Positions 6,234-6,372 of a stretch of 6,372 nt of DNA are shown here, piece after piece. The DNA comes from Bacillota bacterium (GTDB lineage: Bacteria > Bacillota > Clostridia > Lachnospirales > Lachnospiraceae): assembly GCA_023415595.1 (NCBI GenBank), contig JAEZJW010000160.1:1-6372 (forward strand), read 5' to 3'. Numbering within the stretch: the first letter of the stretch is position 1; the number at the start of each line of letters is the position of its first letter. A model generated the notes under the pieces. It was not told where the DNA came from, did not search any database, and saw only the letters and a list, made by a program, of their open reading frames with translations. Made by a program: the position numbers and the translations under genes.

Positions 6234-6372
6234 ATGTCAAATGTTATTGTTAAAGACAATGAGACTTTAGATAGTGCTCTCCGCAGATTCAAAAGAAACT
6301 GCGCGAAAGCCGGTATCCAGCAGGAGATCCGCAAGAGGGAGCATTATGAGAAGCCGAGCGTAAGACGCAAGA
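6234..6372 (+). CDS. rpsU: 30S ribosomal protein S21 (3' end cut by window)
   Basis: S21 (bS21) is a small basic protein of the 30S subunit that sits near the anti-Shine-Dalgarno end of 16S rRNA and assists initiation. The frame gives 46 complete codons before the window ends; the family is usually about 58 residues, so only the basic tail and stop are missing. The start MSNVIVKDNETLDSALRRF and the following Cys-Ala-Lys-Ala-Gly, QQEIRKREHYEKPSVRRK are characteristic. The ATG is chosen because translation from it gives the family N-terminus directly. The gene has its own promoter (6127-6154) and a structured leader. In many Firmicutes the next gene is a yqeY-like gene, which cannot be checked here. 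Confidence 0.96.
   Translation, partial: MSNVIVKDNETLDSALRRFKRNCAKAGIQQEIRKREHYEKPSVRRK

Noticed and set aside
6113..6334. Antisense open frame across the rpsU promoter, leader and 5' end
   Set aside because: It overlaps a clear promoter and the S21 gene on the + strand and shows no recognisable domain.

Overview
The window looks like a piece of a low-to-mid-GC Firmicutes chromosome, most likely a clostridial (Lachnospiraceae-like) genome. That assignment is inferred from protein sequence style, strong AGGAGG-type ribosome binding sites, consensus sigma-A promoters and gene neighbourhood; no database search was possible. All recognised genes lie on the + strand.

Positions 1-3380 hold the distal half of a histidine biosynthesis operon: the C-terminal half of hisD (cut by the window start), hisB, hisA, and a three-part protein with a degenerate HisF-like barrel fused to HisI and HisE. 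A perfect-consensus promoter sits in the hisD-hisB gap. The 88-base hisB-hisA gap carries a 17-base palindrome, one arm of which is repeated directly in front of the hisA start. hisH and an intact hisF, which often flank hisA, are not in this stretch.

Positions 3451-6093 encode alanyl-tRNA synthetase (alaS), starting at a GTG 70 bases after the HisIE gene. No terminator, T-box leader or convincing promoter was found between them, so alaS may be read through from the his genes. After alaS, a strong extended -10 promoter and a ~73-base leader with a hairpin next to the ribosome binding site precede rpsU (ribosomal protein S21), which runs off the window end.

The enzymes visible here cover histidine synthesis steps 2 and 3 (HisE, HisI), step 4 (HisA), step 6/7 (HisB dehydratase) and the last two oxidations (HisD). 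Step 5 (HisF/HisH) is not encoded by any intact gene in the window. The most unusual object is the HisF-like N-terminal domain on HisIE: the barrel scaffold is recognisable, but the first catalytic aspartate has become Asn at exactly the same position and the phosphate-binding glycines are gone. It looks like a pseudoenzyme domain retained for scaffolding or regulation.
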